This document shows, piece by piece, positions 49,910 to 58,055 of a DNA stretch of 64,000 nt (the stretch's first letter is position 1; every line of letters starts with the position of its first letter). The notes under the pieces were generated by a model. It was not told the origin of the DNA, ran no database searches, and saw only the letters and a list, made by a program, of their open reading frames with translations. The DNA comes from JAFAXA01 sp963777325 (GTDB lineage: Bacteria; Pseudomonadota; Alphaproteobacteria; Acetobacterales; Acetobacteraceae): contig CAVZQE010000018.1 of assembly GCA_963777325.1 (NCBI GenBank), positions 682,001 through 746,000 of the forward strand, written 5' to 3'. The position numbers and the translations under genes are program-made.

Positions 49910-51994
49910 TCAAAGCGTGTCGATGGTGCGGATGCGGGCGCGCGGGAAAATCTCCGTCTGCGCGAGCACGGGCGTGCCCGGCCTGATGCGGTCGGCGATG
50001 GCGCGGACGTGCAGGCGGATGGCGGCGCTCGTCAGCAGCACCGGGGCCTCGCCGGCGGCGCTCGCCGCCTCGAACACGGCGCGCAGCCGGCGCATGAACT
50101 CCTGCAGCCGGGTCGGCGGCATCGCGATCTGCCGGTCCTCGGCCGGGCCGACCAGCGCGTCGGCGAACGCCGTCTCCCAGTCGGGCGAGAGCGTGACGAG
50201 CGGGATGTAGCCGTTCGGCCCGACATGGCTGTCGCTGATCTGGCGGGCGAGGCGGGTGCGGACATGGGCGACGATGACGGGCAGGAGGCGGCCCGGACCC
50301 GCCTCGTGGATGCCTTCGAGGATGGTCGGCAGGTCGCGGATCGAGACGCGCTCGGCGAGCAGCGATTGCAGCACGCGCAGCACGCCGCCGACGCTGGTCT
50401 GGGACGGGATCAGGTCGGCGACGAGCTTCTGCTGCTCGCGCGGCAGCTCGTCGAGCAGCTTTTGCGTCTCGGCGTAGGAGAGAAGCTCGGCCATCGTCTC
50501 GCGCACCACTTCCGTCAAATGCGTCGTCAGCACGCTCGGCGGATCGACGACGGTGCAGTTCCGGAACAGCGCCTCCTCGCGCGCGTTCGGCTCGATCCAG
50601 AGCGCGGGCAGGCCGAAGGCCGGCTCGACGGCGCTCTCGCCGGGCAGATCCGGCAGGCCGCCCTTCGGGTCCATGACCAGGAGCTTGGTCGGCCTGAGCT
50701 CGCCGCGCGCCGCCTCGATCTCCTTGATGCGGATGACGTAGGTGTCCGCGCCGAGCTGCATGTTGTCCTGGATGCGGACGGCGGGCAGCACGAATCCCAT
50801 CTCGGCGGCGATGGCGCGGCGCAGGCCCTTGATCTGCTCGGTCAGGCGCGGCGCGTCGCCGCCCGCCAGCACGAGCAGGCCGTAGCCGAGCTCCAGCCGG
50901 ATCGTGTCGATGCGCAGGCTCTCGCCGATCGGCGGCTCGGACGGGATGGCGGCGACGGCCGGGGTATCGGCGGCATCGGCGGCGGCCTGCGGGTTCCTGG
51001 CGCGGAACCAGGCCGCGCCGCCGGCGAGGCCGGCGAGGCCGAGAAACGGCAGCATCGGCAAGCCAGGCATCAGGGCGAGCACCGCCGCCGCGCCCGCCGC
51101 CATCGCGAGCGGCTTGGTGTTGCCGCCGAGCTGGCGCACGAGCGCCGTGTCGGCGGTGCCTTCCATGCCGCCCTTGGTCACGACGATGCCGGCGGCCGTC
51201 GAGACGAGCAGCGCCGGGATCTGCGACACGAGCCCGTCGCCGACCGTCAGCACGGTGAAGGTGGAGGCGGCGTCCGAGACCGCCATGCCGTGCCGCACGA
51301 TCCCGATCGCGAGACCGCCCAGGATGTTGATCGAGGTGATCAGCAATCCGGCGATCGCGTCGCCGCGCACGAACTTGGCGGCGCCGTCCATGGCGCCGTA
51401 GAAGCCGCTCTCCTCCTCCAGCTCGCGGCGGCGGCGGCGGGCGGCTTTTTCGTCGATCAGCCCGGCCGAGAGGTCGGCGTCGATCGCCATCTGCTTGCCC
51501 GGCATCGCATCGAGGCTGAACCGGGCCGCGACCTCCGCGATCCGGCCGGAGCCCTTGGTGATGACCATGAAGTTCACGACCAGCAGGATCGCGAACAGGA
51601 TCAGGCCGATCACCACGTCGCCGCCCATCAGGAAACCGCCGAACGCGGCGACGACATGCCCCGCCGCCGTCGTGCCCTCGTTGCCGTGCGCGAGGATCAG
51701 GCGCGTGGTCGCGACGTTGAGCGACAGGCGCAGCAGCGTCGTCAGCAGCAGCAGCGTCGGGAACGTCGTGAAGTCGAGCGGCCGTTGCAGGAACAGCGCC
51801 ACCATCAGCACGAGCACCGACGCCGTGACGGACAGCGCCAGCCCGAAATCGAGGATCAGTGTCGGCAGCGGCAGGATGAGCACGGACAGCAGCGCGACGA
51901 CGCCGAGCGCGAGGCCGATATCGCTGCCCGGCGCGAGGCGGCGGAGGCGCGGCGGGATCGGCGGCAGGAAGGACGCGAAGCTTGCGGCCGCCAT
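49910..51994 (-). CDS. flhA: Flagellar type III export gate protein FlhA
   Basis: A 694-residue export component. About eight N-terminal membrane helices (LGVVALLSVLILPLPTLILD onward) include the conserved cytoplasmic loop MPGKQMAIDADLSAGLIDEK with RRRRELEEESGFYGAMDGAA. The C-terminal cytoplasmic domain (from about residue 340) docks export chaperones. ATG 51994 shares one base with the flbD stop. Length is normal. Confidence 0.94.
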   Translation of the reverse strand: MAAASFASFLPPIPPRLRRLAPGSDIGLALGVVALLSVLILPLPTLILDFGLALSVTASVLVLMVALFLQRPLDFTTFPTLLLLTTLLRLSLNVATTRLILAHGNEGTTAAGHVVAAFGGFLMGGDVVIGLILFAILLVVNFMVITKGSGRIAEVAARFSLDAMPGKQMAIDADLSAGLIDEKAARRRRRELEEESGFYGAMDGAAKFVRGDAIAGLLITSINILGGLAIGIVRHGMAVSDAASTFTVLTVGDGLVSQIPALLVSTAAGIVVTKGGMEGTADTALVRQLGGNTKPLAMAAGAAAVLALMPGLPMLPFLGLAGLAGGAAWFRARNPQAAADAADTPAVAAIPSEPPIGESLRIDTIRLELGYGLLVLAGGDAPRLTEQIKGLRRAIAAEMGFVLPAVRIQDNMQLGADTYVIRIKEIEAARGELRPTKLLVMDPKGGLPDLPGESAVEPAFGLPALWIEPNAREEALFRNCTVVDPPSVLTTHLTEVVRETMAELLSYAETQKLLDELPREQQKLVADLIPSQTSVGGVLRVLQSLLAERVSIRDLPTILEGIHEAGPGRLLPVIVAHVRTRLARQISDSHVGPNGYIPLVTLSPDWETAFADALVGPAEDRQIAMPPTRLQEFMRRLRAVFEAASAAGEAPVLLTSAAIRLHVRAIADRIRPGTPVLAQTEIFPRARIRTIDTL

Positions 51995-53340
51995 CAGGCC
52001 GGCAACCCGGCGGTGGGCGGCGGCACCTTCAGCCCTTGCGCCGCGTAGTCGCGCAGCTTGTTGCGGAGCGCCCGGATCGAGATGCCGAGAATGGTCGCCG
52101 CGTGCGTGCGGTTGCCGAGCGTGTGGCTCAGCGTTTCGAGGATGAGGTCGCGCTCGACCTCCTCCATGCGGCGGCCGACGAGCGACGCCACTCCGCCGGA
52201 ACCGGCCTCGTTCGCCTCCGCGGCGCTGGCGGCGGACGGGGAGGGGCTGGCGACCTCGATCGCCTCCGCCTCGATCGCATCTCCCTGCGCCAGCAGCACC
52301 GCCCGGTGCAGCACGTTCTCGAGTTCGCGCACGTTGCCGCGCCAGCCATGCGCTGCCAGCCGCGCCTGTGCCTGCCGCGACAATGGGCGCGCCGGCATGC
52401 CGTTCACCTCGGCGTAGTGCCGCGCGAAATGCTCGGCGAGCGGTAGGATGTCGCCGGGCCGTTCGCGCAGGCCGGGCAGGCGCAGCGACACGACGTTCAG
52501 CCGGAAATACAGATCCTCGCGGAACGAACCCCGCGCCACTTCCGCCGGCAGGTCGCGGTTGCTGGTCGCGAGGATGCGGACGTTGATGCGCACGGGCGCG
52601 ACGCCGCCGAGCCGGTCGATCTCGCGCTCCTGCAACGCGCGCAACAGCTTGGATTGCAGGCGCACATCCATTTCGCTGATTTCGTCGAGCAGCAACGTGC
52701 CGCCGTCCGCCGCCTCGAACTTGCCGACCCGGCGGGCGAGCGCGCCACTGAACGCGCCCTTTTCATGGCCGAACAGTTCCGACTCCAGCAGATTGTCCGG
52801 GATCGCGGCGCAGTTCAGCGCAACGAACGGGCCGCCCGACCGGCGCGAGCGCCGATGGATGTGACGCGCGATCACCTCCTTGCCGGTCCCCGATTCGCCG
52901 CAGATCAGCACCGAGGCATCCGAGCCCGCCACCTGCTCCGCACGCCGGATCGCGGCCAGCATCGCGGGATCGCGGGCGATCAGCGCGTGGCTTTCGCCGG
53001 TCGCCGCTTGCAGGATCGCGGCGATCATGTCCGGGTCGGGCGGCAGCGGCAGGAACTCGCGCGCGCCGTCGCGGATCGCCTGCGCCGCGGCGTCGGGGTC
53101 GCTCTCGTCGCCGCACGCGACCACGGGCACCACGATCCGCTCGGCCGCGAGCGCGCGCACGAGGCCGCCCACGTCTTCCGCCAGATCGCACAGCACGACG
53201 TCGATCCGCCCGTCCGCGCGCAGCCGGGCGAGGCCGGACTGGATGTCCGCCGCCTGGTCGAGCTTGGCGCCGCGCGCCATCGCGAGCCGCGCCGCCTTGC
53301 CGAGTTCTCCCGAGAGCGAGCCGATGATGAGGATACGCAC
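51994..53340 (-). CDS. flbD: Sigma-54-dependent flagellar regulator FlbD
   Basis: A 448-residue enhancer-binding protein. The N-terminal receiver-like domain (ILIIGSLSGELGKAARLAMA, VLCDLAEDV) is atypical. The AAA+ domain has Walker A LICGESGTGKEVIARHI, the sigma-54 contact loop GAFSGALARR, and RGNVRELENVLHRAV. The C-terminal Fis-type HTH is ILETLSHTLGNRTHAATILG plus ISIRALRNKLRDY. In Caulobacter FlbD activates late and represses early flagellar genes; its location inside the cluster implies the same here. Confidence 0.9.
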   Translation of the reverse strand: MRILIIGSLSGELGKAARLAMARGAKLDQAADIQSGLARLRADGRIDVVLCDLAEDVGGLVRALAAERIVVPVVACGDESDPDAAAQAIRDGAREFLPLPPDPDMIAAILQAATGESHALIARDPAMLAAIRRAEQVAGSDASVLICGESGTGKEVIARHIHRRSRRSGGPFVALNCAAIPDNLLESELFGHEKGAFSGALARRVGKFEAADGGTLLLDEISEMDVRLQSKLLRALQEREIDRLGGVAPVRINVRILATSNRDLPAEVARGSFREDLYFRLNVVSLRLPGLRERPGDILPLAEHFARHYAEVNGMPARPLSRQAQARLAAHGWRGNVRELENVLHRAVLLAQGDAIEAEAIEVASPSPSAASAAEANEAGSGGVASLVGRRMEEVERDLILETLSHTLGNRTHAATILGISIRALRNKLRDYAAQGLKVPPPTAGLPA

Positions 53341-53362
53341 GATCAGCGGGCCGAAGCGGGTT

Positions 53363-53686
53363 TCACGACCGGTCGGCCTTGACGATCTCCGTCATCGTCA
53401 CGCCGAGGCGGCTGTCGTCCACCATCACGACCTCGCCGCGCGCGACGAGGCGGTTGTTGACGTAGATGTCGATCGCCTCGCCGAGCTTGCGGTCGAGTTC
53501 CACGACGGCGCCCCGTCCGAGCTTCAGCAGCTGGTTCACCTGCATCGTCGCCTTGCCCAGCACCGCGCTGACGGTGACCGGAATGTCGTACACCGCCTCC
53601 AGATCCTGCGTGCCGCGCGACGGCCCCGCGCCGCCCGCGCTCGCGCCTTCCTCGGGCAGTTCGGCGAGCTCCATGTTACCCGGCAT
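53363..53686 (-). CDS. fliN: Flagellar motor switch protein FliN
   Basis: A 107-residue SpoA-domain protein: LEAVYDIPVTVSAVLGKATM, VNQLLKLGRGAVVELDRKLG and IYVNNRLVARGEVVMVDDSR followed by LGVTMTEIV. Part of the C-ring lower edge and docking site for FliH. ATG 53686 has AAGGAGAG nearby and overlaps fliH by 11 bases. Confidence 0.92.
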   Translation of the reverse strand: MPGNMELAELPEEGASAGGAGPSRGTQDLEAVYDIPVTVSAVLGKATMQVNQLLKLGRGAVVELDRKLGEAIDIYVNNRLVARGEVVMVDDSRLGVTMTEIVKADRS

Positions 53687-54359
53687 GCGCCAGCTCTCCT
53701 TGCGCGTATTCGGGTTCCAGCAACTCCGCGCCAAGCAGGATGGCGCGCACCTTGCGCCACATCGTGCTCGCGTCGCGCTGCGCGGTCCCGTCCTCCCAGT
53801 CGATGCGCACGTCCCCGAACGCGACTGAGTCGGTCGCGAGGACGGATACGCGCGGCGACAGCACCGGATCGAGCCGCCGCAGCTCCTGCTCCATCGCGTC
53901 CGTGAGCCGGGGATGCACGCGCACCGTGATCGCGGGCTCGCGGAGCAGCCCGGGCAGGATCGCCTGCACGATCGCCCGCACCTCGCCTTCGCCGTGGTCG
54001 CGGCAGAGCGCGGGCAGCACGCCCGCGAGGCTCGCGGTCAGCACGCGGGCGAGGCCGGTCGCGGTGCGCTCGGCGAGGTCGCGCGCACCGGCGCTCCTCT
54101 CGATCAGCGCCAGCCGGATGCCGGCCATGGCGCGCGCCAGGGCGGCGGAATGCCCGGCATTCGCTTCCGCGACGCCCGCCTGACGGCCGTTGCTCCAGGC
54201 TTCGTCACGCGCCGCGTCGAGGTCGGAGGCGGAGAAGTGCGGCTCGATCACGTCCGGCTCGGGCGGCGGCGCCAGCACGGCGTCGGGCTCCTCGATGTCG
54301 AAATCCTCCGCGAACAGCAAGCCGGCGAGGCGGGACGAGCCCGCGATCATCGTGTCCAT
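53676..54359 (-). CDS. fliH: Flagellar assembly protein FliH
   Basis: A 227-residue FliH-like stator of the export ATPase. The acidic N-terminus (FAEDFDIEEPDAVLAPPPEP) is followed by an Ala-rich helical region (ARDEAWSNGRQAGVAEANAG) and a C-terminal domain with VRAIVQAILPGLLREPAITV and VRVHPRLTDAMEQEL, then SVLATDSVAFGDVRIDWEDG. Low sequence conservation is usual; position between fliG and fliN supports the call. Confidence 0.8.
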   Translation of the reverse strand: MDTMIAGSSRLAGLLFAEDFDIEEPDAVLAPPPEPDVIEPHFSASDLDAARDEAWSNGRQAGVAEANAGHSAALARAMAGIRLALIERSAGARDLAERTATGLARVLTASLAGVLPALCRDHGEGEVRAIVQAILPGLLREPAITVRVHPRLTDAMEQELRRLDPVLSPRVSVLATDSVAFGDVRIDWEDGTAQRDASTMWRKVRAILLGAELLEPEYAQGELAHAG

Positions 54360-54360
54360 G

Positions 54361-55374
54361 TCAGTAGACCAGCTCCTCGTCCTTGCTCTCGCCGATATCG
54401 ATCTGTCCCGATGCCGCCAGCTCCTTGGCCTGCATCACGATCGCCGCCTGCGCCTCGTCCACGTCGCGCAATCTGACCGGGCCGAGCGCGTCCATCTCGT
54501 CGCGCAGCATCTTCGCCGCGCGCTCCGAGAGATTGCCGAGGAACAGTTCGCGAATGGTTTCCGAACCGCCCTTCAACGCCAGCGGCAGCTTGTCCTTTTC
54601 CACCGCGCGCAGCAGAAGCTGCACCGCCGCCGGGGTCAGCCGCTTCAGATCGTCGAAGGTGAACATCAGCGAACGCACGCGGTCGGCCGCTTCGCGGCTG
54701 CGCTCCTCGAGCGCGCCCATGAACCGAGCCTCCGCGCTGCGGTCGAAGCTGTTGAAAATCTCCGCCATCATCTCGTGGGGATCGCGCGAGCTGCTGCGGG
54801 CGAGATTGGACATGAACTCGGTGCGCAGCGTCTTCTCGACGCCCTCGAGCACCTCTCTCTGCACGCTCTCCATGCGCAGCATGCGCATCACGACTTCCAT
54901 CGCGAACGGCTCGGGCAGGATCGCCAGCACCTTGGCCGCGTGCTCGGTGCGGATTTTGGTCAGCACGACCGCGACGGTCTGGGGGTATTCGTTCTTGAGA
55001 TAGTTCGCGAGCACGGCCTCGTTCACGTTGCCGAGCTTGTCCCACATGGTGCGCCCGGCCGGGCCTTTGATCTCCTCCATGATCTGCGACACCCGCTCGG
55101 CCGGCATCGTCTTCAGCAGCAGCCGCTCGGTGCGGTCGAAGCCGCCCGCCAGCGCGCCGGTGCCGCCGAGGCTCTGCGCGAACTCGCTGCACAGCCGCTC
55201 GATCGCCTCGGCCCTGATCGTGCCGAGCTGGGCGATGGCAAGCGACAGTTCGCGGATTTCATCGTCGTTCATCAGCGCGAACAGCGGACCGCAGTGGTCC
55301 TCGCCGAGCGCCAGCATCAGCAGCGCCGCCTTCTGACGCCCGGTCAAGCGGCCGTAGTCGTCGGCGGCGGCCAT
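54361..55374 (-). CDS. fliG: Flagellar motor switch protein FliG
   Basis: A 337-residue rotor protein linking the MS ring to the C ring. The N-domain binds FliF (TGRQKAALLMLALGEDHCGP), the middle has EHAAKVLAILPEPFAMEVVM, and the C-domain carries the torque helix near LMFTFDDLKRLTPAAVQLLL with conserved charged residues. ATG 55374 directly abuts the fliF stop. Confidence 0.94.
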   Translation of the reverse strand: MAAADDYGRLTGRQKAALLMLALGEDHCGPLFALMNDDEIRELSLAIAQLGTIRAEAIERLCSEFAQSLGGTGALAGGFDRTERLLLKTMPAERVSQIMEEIKGPAGRTMWDKLGNVNEAVLANYLKNEYPQTVAVVLTKIRTEHAAKVLAILPEPFAMEVVMRMLRMESVQREVLEGVEKTLRTEFMSNLARSSSRDPHEMMAEIFNSFDRSAEARFMGALEERSREAADRVRSLMFTFDDLKRLTPAAVQLLLRAVEKDKLPLALKGGSETIRELFLGNLSERAAKMLRDEMDALGPVRLRDVDEAQAAIVMQAKELAASGQIDIGESKDEELVY

Positions 55375-57042
55375 TCAGTCCGCCTCCTGCAGCATCCAGC
55401 CGCGCACGATGCCGAGCGAGGCGTCCGGGTGTTTGGCGACCAGCGCCGCGAGGCGGCGGAGCGAGGATGCGCGCAGCTGGCCCTCCACGTTGGCAATGCT
55501 GATCATGCTCTGATCGTCGAGCAGCGCCGCTTCGCTCCCGGCTTCACCGCCGATCTGAGCCGCGCTTCCCGCCGCCGATCCGGGCAGTGCCGGCCCGCCG
55601 CCGGGGGCGGCAAGCAGGCTCGCGTCGGCGGGGCCGTCGAGCGCCCCGCGGTCCGGGAAGGCGGTGAGCCTGAGCGCCATCGGCCGCAGCACGAAGAACA
55701 CGGCGACGACCGCGACCAGACCGAACAGCGCCGTCTGCACGAGCCGCAGCAGGTCCGCGTGCCCGAGCGCCGCGCCGAACAGGCCGCGCGCCTCCGGAAG
55801 CGGCATCTCCTCCGGCGCCGCGAAGCGCATGCTGACCACCTCGACGTGATCGCCGCGTTTCTCGTTGTAGCCGACCGTCGCGCGGACGAGGCTCGCGATT
55901 CGCGCCAGCTCCTCGGGCGGGCGTGGCTCCCATTGCGGCTTGCCGTCCGGCCCCGCTTTGTCCACGCCATCGATCATGACGGCGAGATTGATGCGGCGGA
56001 TCTGCGGCTGCTCATGAATGAGCGTGCGCACCGTCTTGCCGATTTCGTAGTTGGTGGTCTCCTCCTGCCGCCCGTCCTGGGAGCCGGTCGCGGCCTGCTT
56101 GCCGGCGTCCGCGTTCGGGAGGTTGTTCTGCACGGAAACGGTGCTGCTGGCGTCGGTCGTGCGGCTGTTGCTGTTCACGGTCTGCGAACTGCGCACGACC
56201 TGTCCGTCGGGATCGTATTTCTCCTGCGTCTCCTGGACGTGGTCGAAATCCATGTCCACGGCCGCTTCGGCCCGCACATGGCCGGGGCCGACGGTGCGTT
56301 CGAGCATCTCCTCGACCGCGCGCGCGAGCCGCGTCTCGGTCGCGCGGCGGATCTCTTCCGTGCTCGCGTCCGTCGCGGCGGGGCCAGCCGGCTCTCCGGC
56401 ACGGACGAGGAGGCCGCCACGGCTGTCGATGATCGACACGTTGTGCGGCTTCAGCCCCGGCACGGCGGCGCAGACCAGATTGAGCACCGCCTGGATGCCC
56501 TCGCGGTCCAGCCGCGAGAAGCCGGCCATGGTGAGCAGCACGCTCGCCTGCGCCTCCTGCCGCTCGCGGGCGAACGGCTCGCGCTTCGGCAGCACGAGAT
56601 GCACGCGCGCGCCGCGCACCCCCTGGATCGCGCGGATCGTGCGGGCAAGCTCCCCCTCCAGCGCCCGCGCCTGGTTGATCTGCTGCTGGAACTGGCTGAC
56701 GGTGAGGCCGTCGCCCCTATCGAAGATCTCGTAGCCGATCGAACCGCCGGTCGGCAGCCCTGCCTTCGCCAGCTGGACGCGCGCCTGCGCCACCTGATCC
56801 TCCGGCACCAGGATCTGCGCGCCTTCCGCCGCCAGCCGGTACGGAATGTGCTGGCGCGCGAGCTGATCCGTGACCTGGCCCAACTCGCGCATGTCGAGAT
56901 CGGCGTAGAGCAGCGCCATCGGGTCGGCGCCGCTCCGCCATGCGAGGAAGCCGAGCAGCCCAAGCAGGCCGAAGCCGACCGCCGACAGCGCGGCGAGGCG
57001 CGCGGGGCCGAGGGCCTTGAGGCTGGCGAGCAGCGCTTTCAC
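55375..57042 (-). CDS. fliF: Flagellar MS-ring protein FliF
   Basis: A 555-residue inner-membrane ring protein. Membrane helix 1 is AALSAVGFGLLGLLGFLAW; ring-building motif domains include LVPEDQVAQARVQLAKAGLP and VHLVLPKREPFARERQEAQA. Membrane helix 2 is LFGLVAVVAVFFVLRPMAL, and the C-terminal tail (LRRLAALVAKHPDASLGIVR) binds FliG. GTG start at 57042. First gene of the cluster; the 57043-57199 upstream gap should hold its promoter, but I see no clear sigma-54 -24/-12 pair. Confidence 0.93.
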   Translation of the reverse strand: MKALLASLKALGPARLAALSAVGFGLLGLLGFLAWRSGADPMALLYADLDMRELGQVTDQLARQHIPYRLAAEGAQILVPEDQVAQARVQLAKAGLPTGGSIGYEIFDRGDGLTVSQFQQQINQARALEGELARTIRAIQGVRGARVHLVLPKREPFARERQEAQASVLLTMAGFSRLDREGIQAVLNLVCAAVPGLKPHNVSIIDSRGGLLVRAGEPAGPAATDASTEEIRRATETRLARAVEEMLERTVGPGHVRAEAAVDMDFDHVQETQEKYDPDGQVVRSSQTVNSNSRTTDASSTVSVQNNLPNADAGKQAATGSQDGRQEETTNYEIGKTVRTLIHEQPQIRRINLAVMIDGVDKAGPDGKPQWEPRPPEELARIASLVRATVGYNEKRGDHVEVVSMRFAAPEEMPLPEARGLFGAALGHADLLRLVQTALFGLVAVVAVFFVLRPMALRLTAFPDRGALDGPADASLLAAPGGGPALPGSAAGSAAQIGGEAGSEAALLDDQSMISIANVEGQLRASSLRRLAALVAKHPDASLGIVRGWMLQEAD

Positions 57043-57199
57043 GCTCGATCCTTCGCCGCGTGTCGCGGGTCATGCTGCATGCGCGGCCTGATTCCTGGCT
57101 GTCCGGCCTCCTGCCGGCGCGCAATACTGGATCGGCGGGCGTTACGCTTCCCTTAAGCGGGTTGGTCCTGGGGTCGCGCGATCCGCCGTTCGGACGCCC

Positions 57200-57961
57200 T
57201 CACCCCCCGCCGTTGATCGTCAGAATAGTGCCTGACGTGTACCCCGAGCGGGGGCTGGCGAGGAAGGCGACCGCGTCGCCGATCTCCTCGGGCTTCGCCG
57301 CGCGGCCGAACGGGAGGGCCGCGTTGCGGTCGCGCCAGCGTTCGGGGTCGCGGCCCTCGGCCGTCGCGGCGGCGCGAGCGAGCATTTCGGCGCGCTCGGT
57401 CTCGACCGGGCCGGGGTTGATGCCGACCACCCGCACGCCATGCGCCGGGCTGGCGCGGCCGAGCGCGCGGGTGAAGGCCATCAGGGCGGCGTTGCCCGCG
57501 GCCCCCACGATGTAGCCGGGCGGAAATCGCTCCCCGGCCGCGCCGATCACGTTGACGATCACCCCGGATTTCCGCGCCGTCATCGCCGGGTAGAGCGCGC
57601 GAGCGAGCGAAATGAACCCGAACACCTTCAGATCCCAGGCCTGACGCCAGGCGGCATCCGAGACCGAAACCAGGTCGCCGGGCGGGATCGCGCCCGCGTT
57701 GTTGACCAGGATGTCGATCTCGCCCGCCGCCGCCGCGACCTTAAGGCAGGCGGAGTCGCCCGACAGATCGGCGGTGACCGTCCGCACTCCGACCTGATGG
57801 CGGGACCGGATCCCGGCCGCCGTCGCCTCGAGCGTGTCCCGGCTCCGCGCCACGAGCACGATCTCGCAGCCCTCGCCGGCCAGCGAGAACGCGGCGGCGC
57901 GGCCGATGCCCTTCGATCCGCCGGTCACGAGCGCGCGCCGGCCCCGGAGCTGCAAATCCAT
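57200..57961 (-). CDS. SDR family oxidoreductase lacking the catalytic lysine
   Basis: A 253-residue SDR: TGGSKGIGRAAAFSLAG, ILVNNAGAIPPGD, the Ser-position region VIVNVIGAAGERFPPGY, and the C-terminal YTSGTILTINGGG. The canonical YxxxK is replaced by YIVGA (in PPGYIVGAAGNAAL), so the catalytic Lys is missing; I recall GAAGNAAL variants as a subfamily. It may still bind NAD(P) with altered chemistry. ATG 57961 has GGGAGGAACG upstream. Divergent from the epimerase gene. Confidence 0.78.
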   Translation of the reverse strand: MDLQLRGRRALVTGGSKGIGRAAAFSLAGEGCEIVLVARSRDTLEATAAGIRSRHQVGVRTVTADLSGDSACLKVAAAAGEIDILVNNAGAIPPGDLVSVSDAAWRQAWDLKVFGFISLARALYPAMTARKSGVIVNVIGAAGERFPPGYIVGAAGNAALMAFTRALGRASPAHGVRVVGINPGPVETERAEMLARAAATAEGRDPERWRDRNAALPFGRAAKPEEIGDAVAFLASPRSGYTSGTILTINGGG

Positions 57962-58055
57962 GCTGCGTTCCTCCCGGCGCAACCCTGCCCCCTGCGCAGG
58001 GAGAGCGGCAAGTTTGGCCCAAGACCTGTGCGCGGCGCTCGGCTATAGGGGCGGC

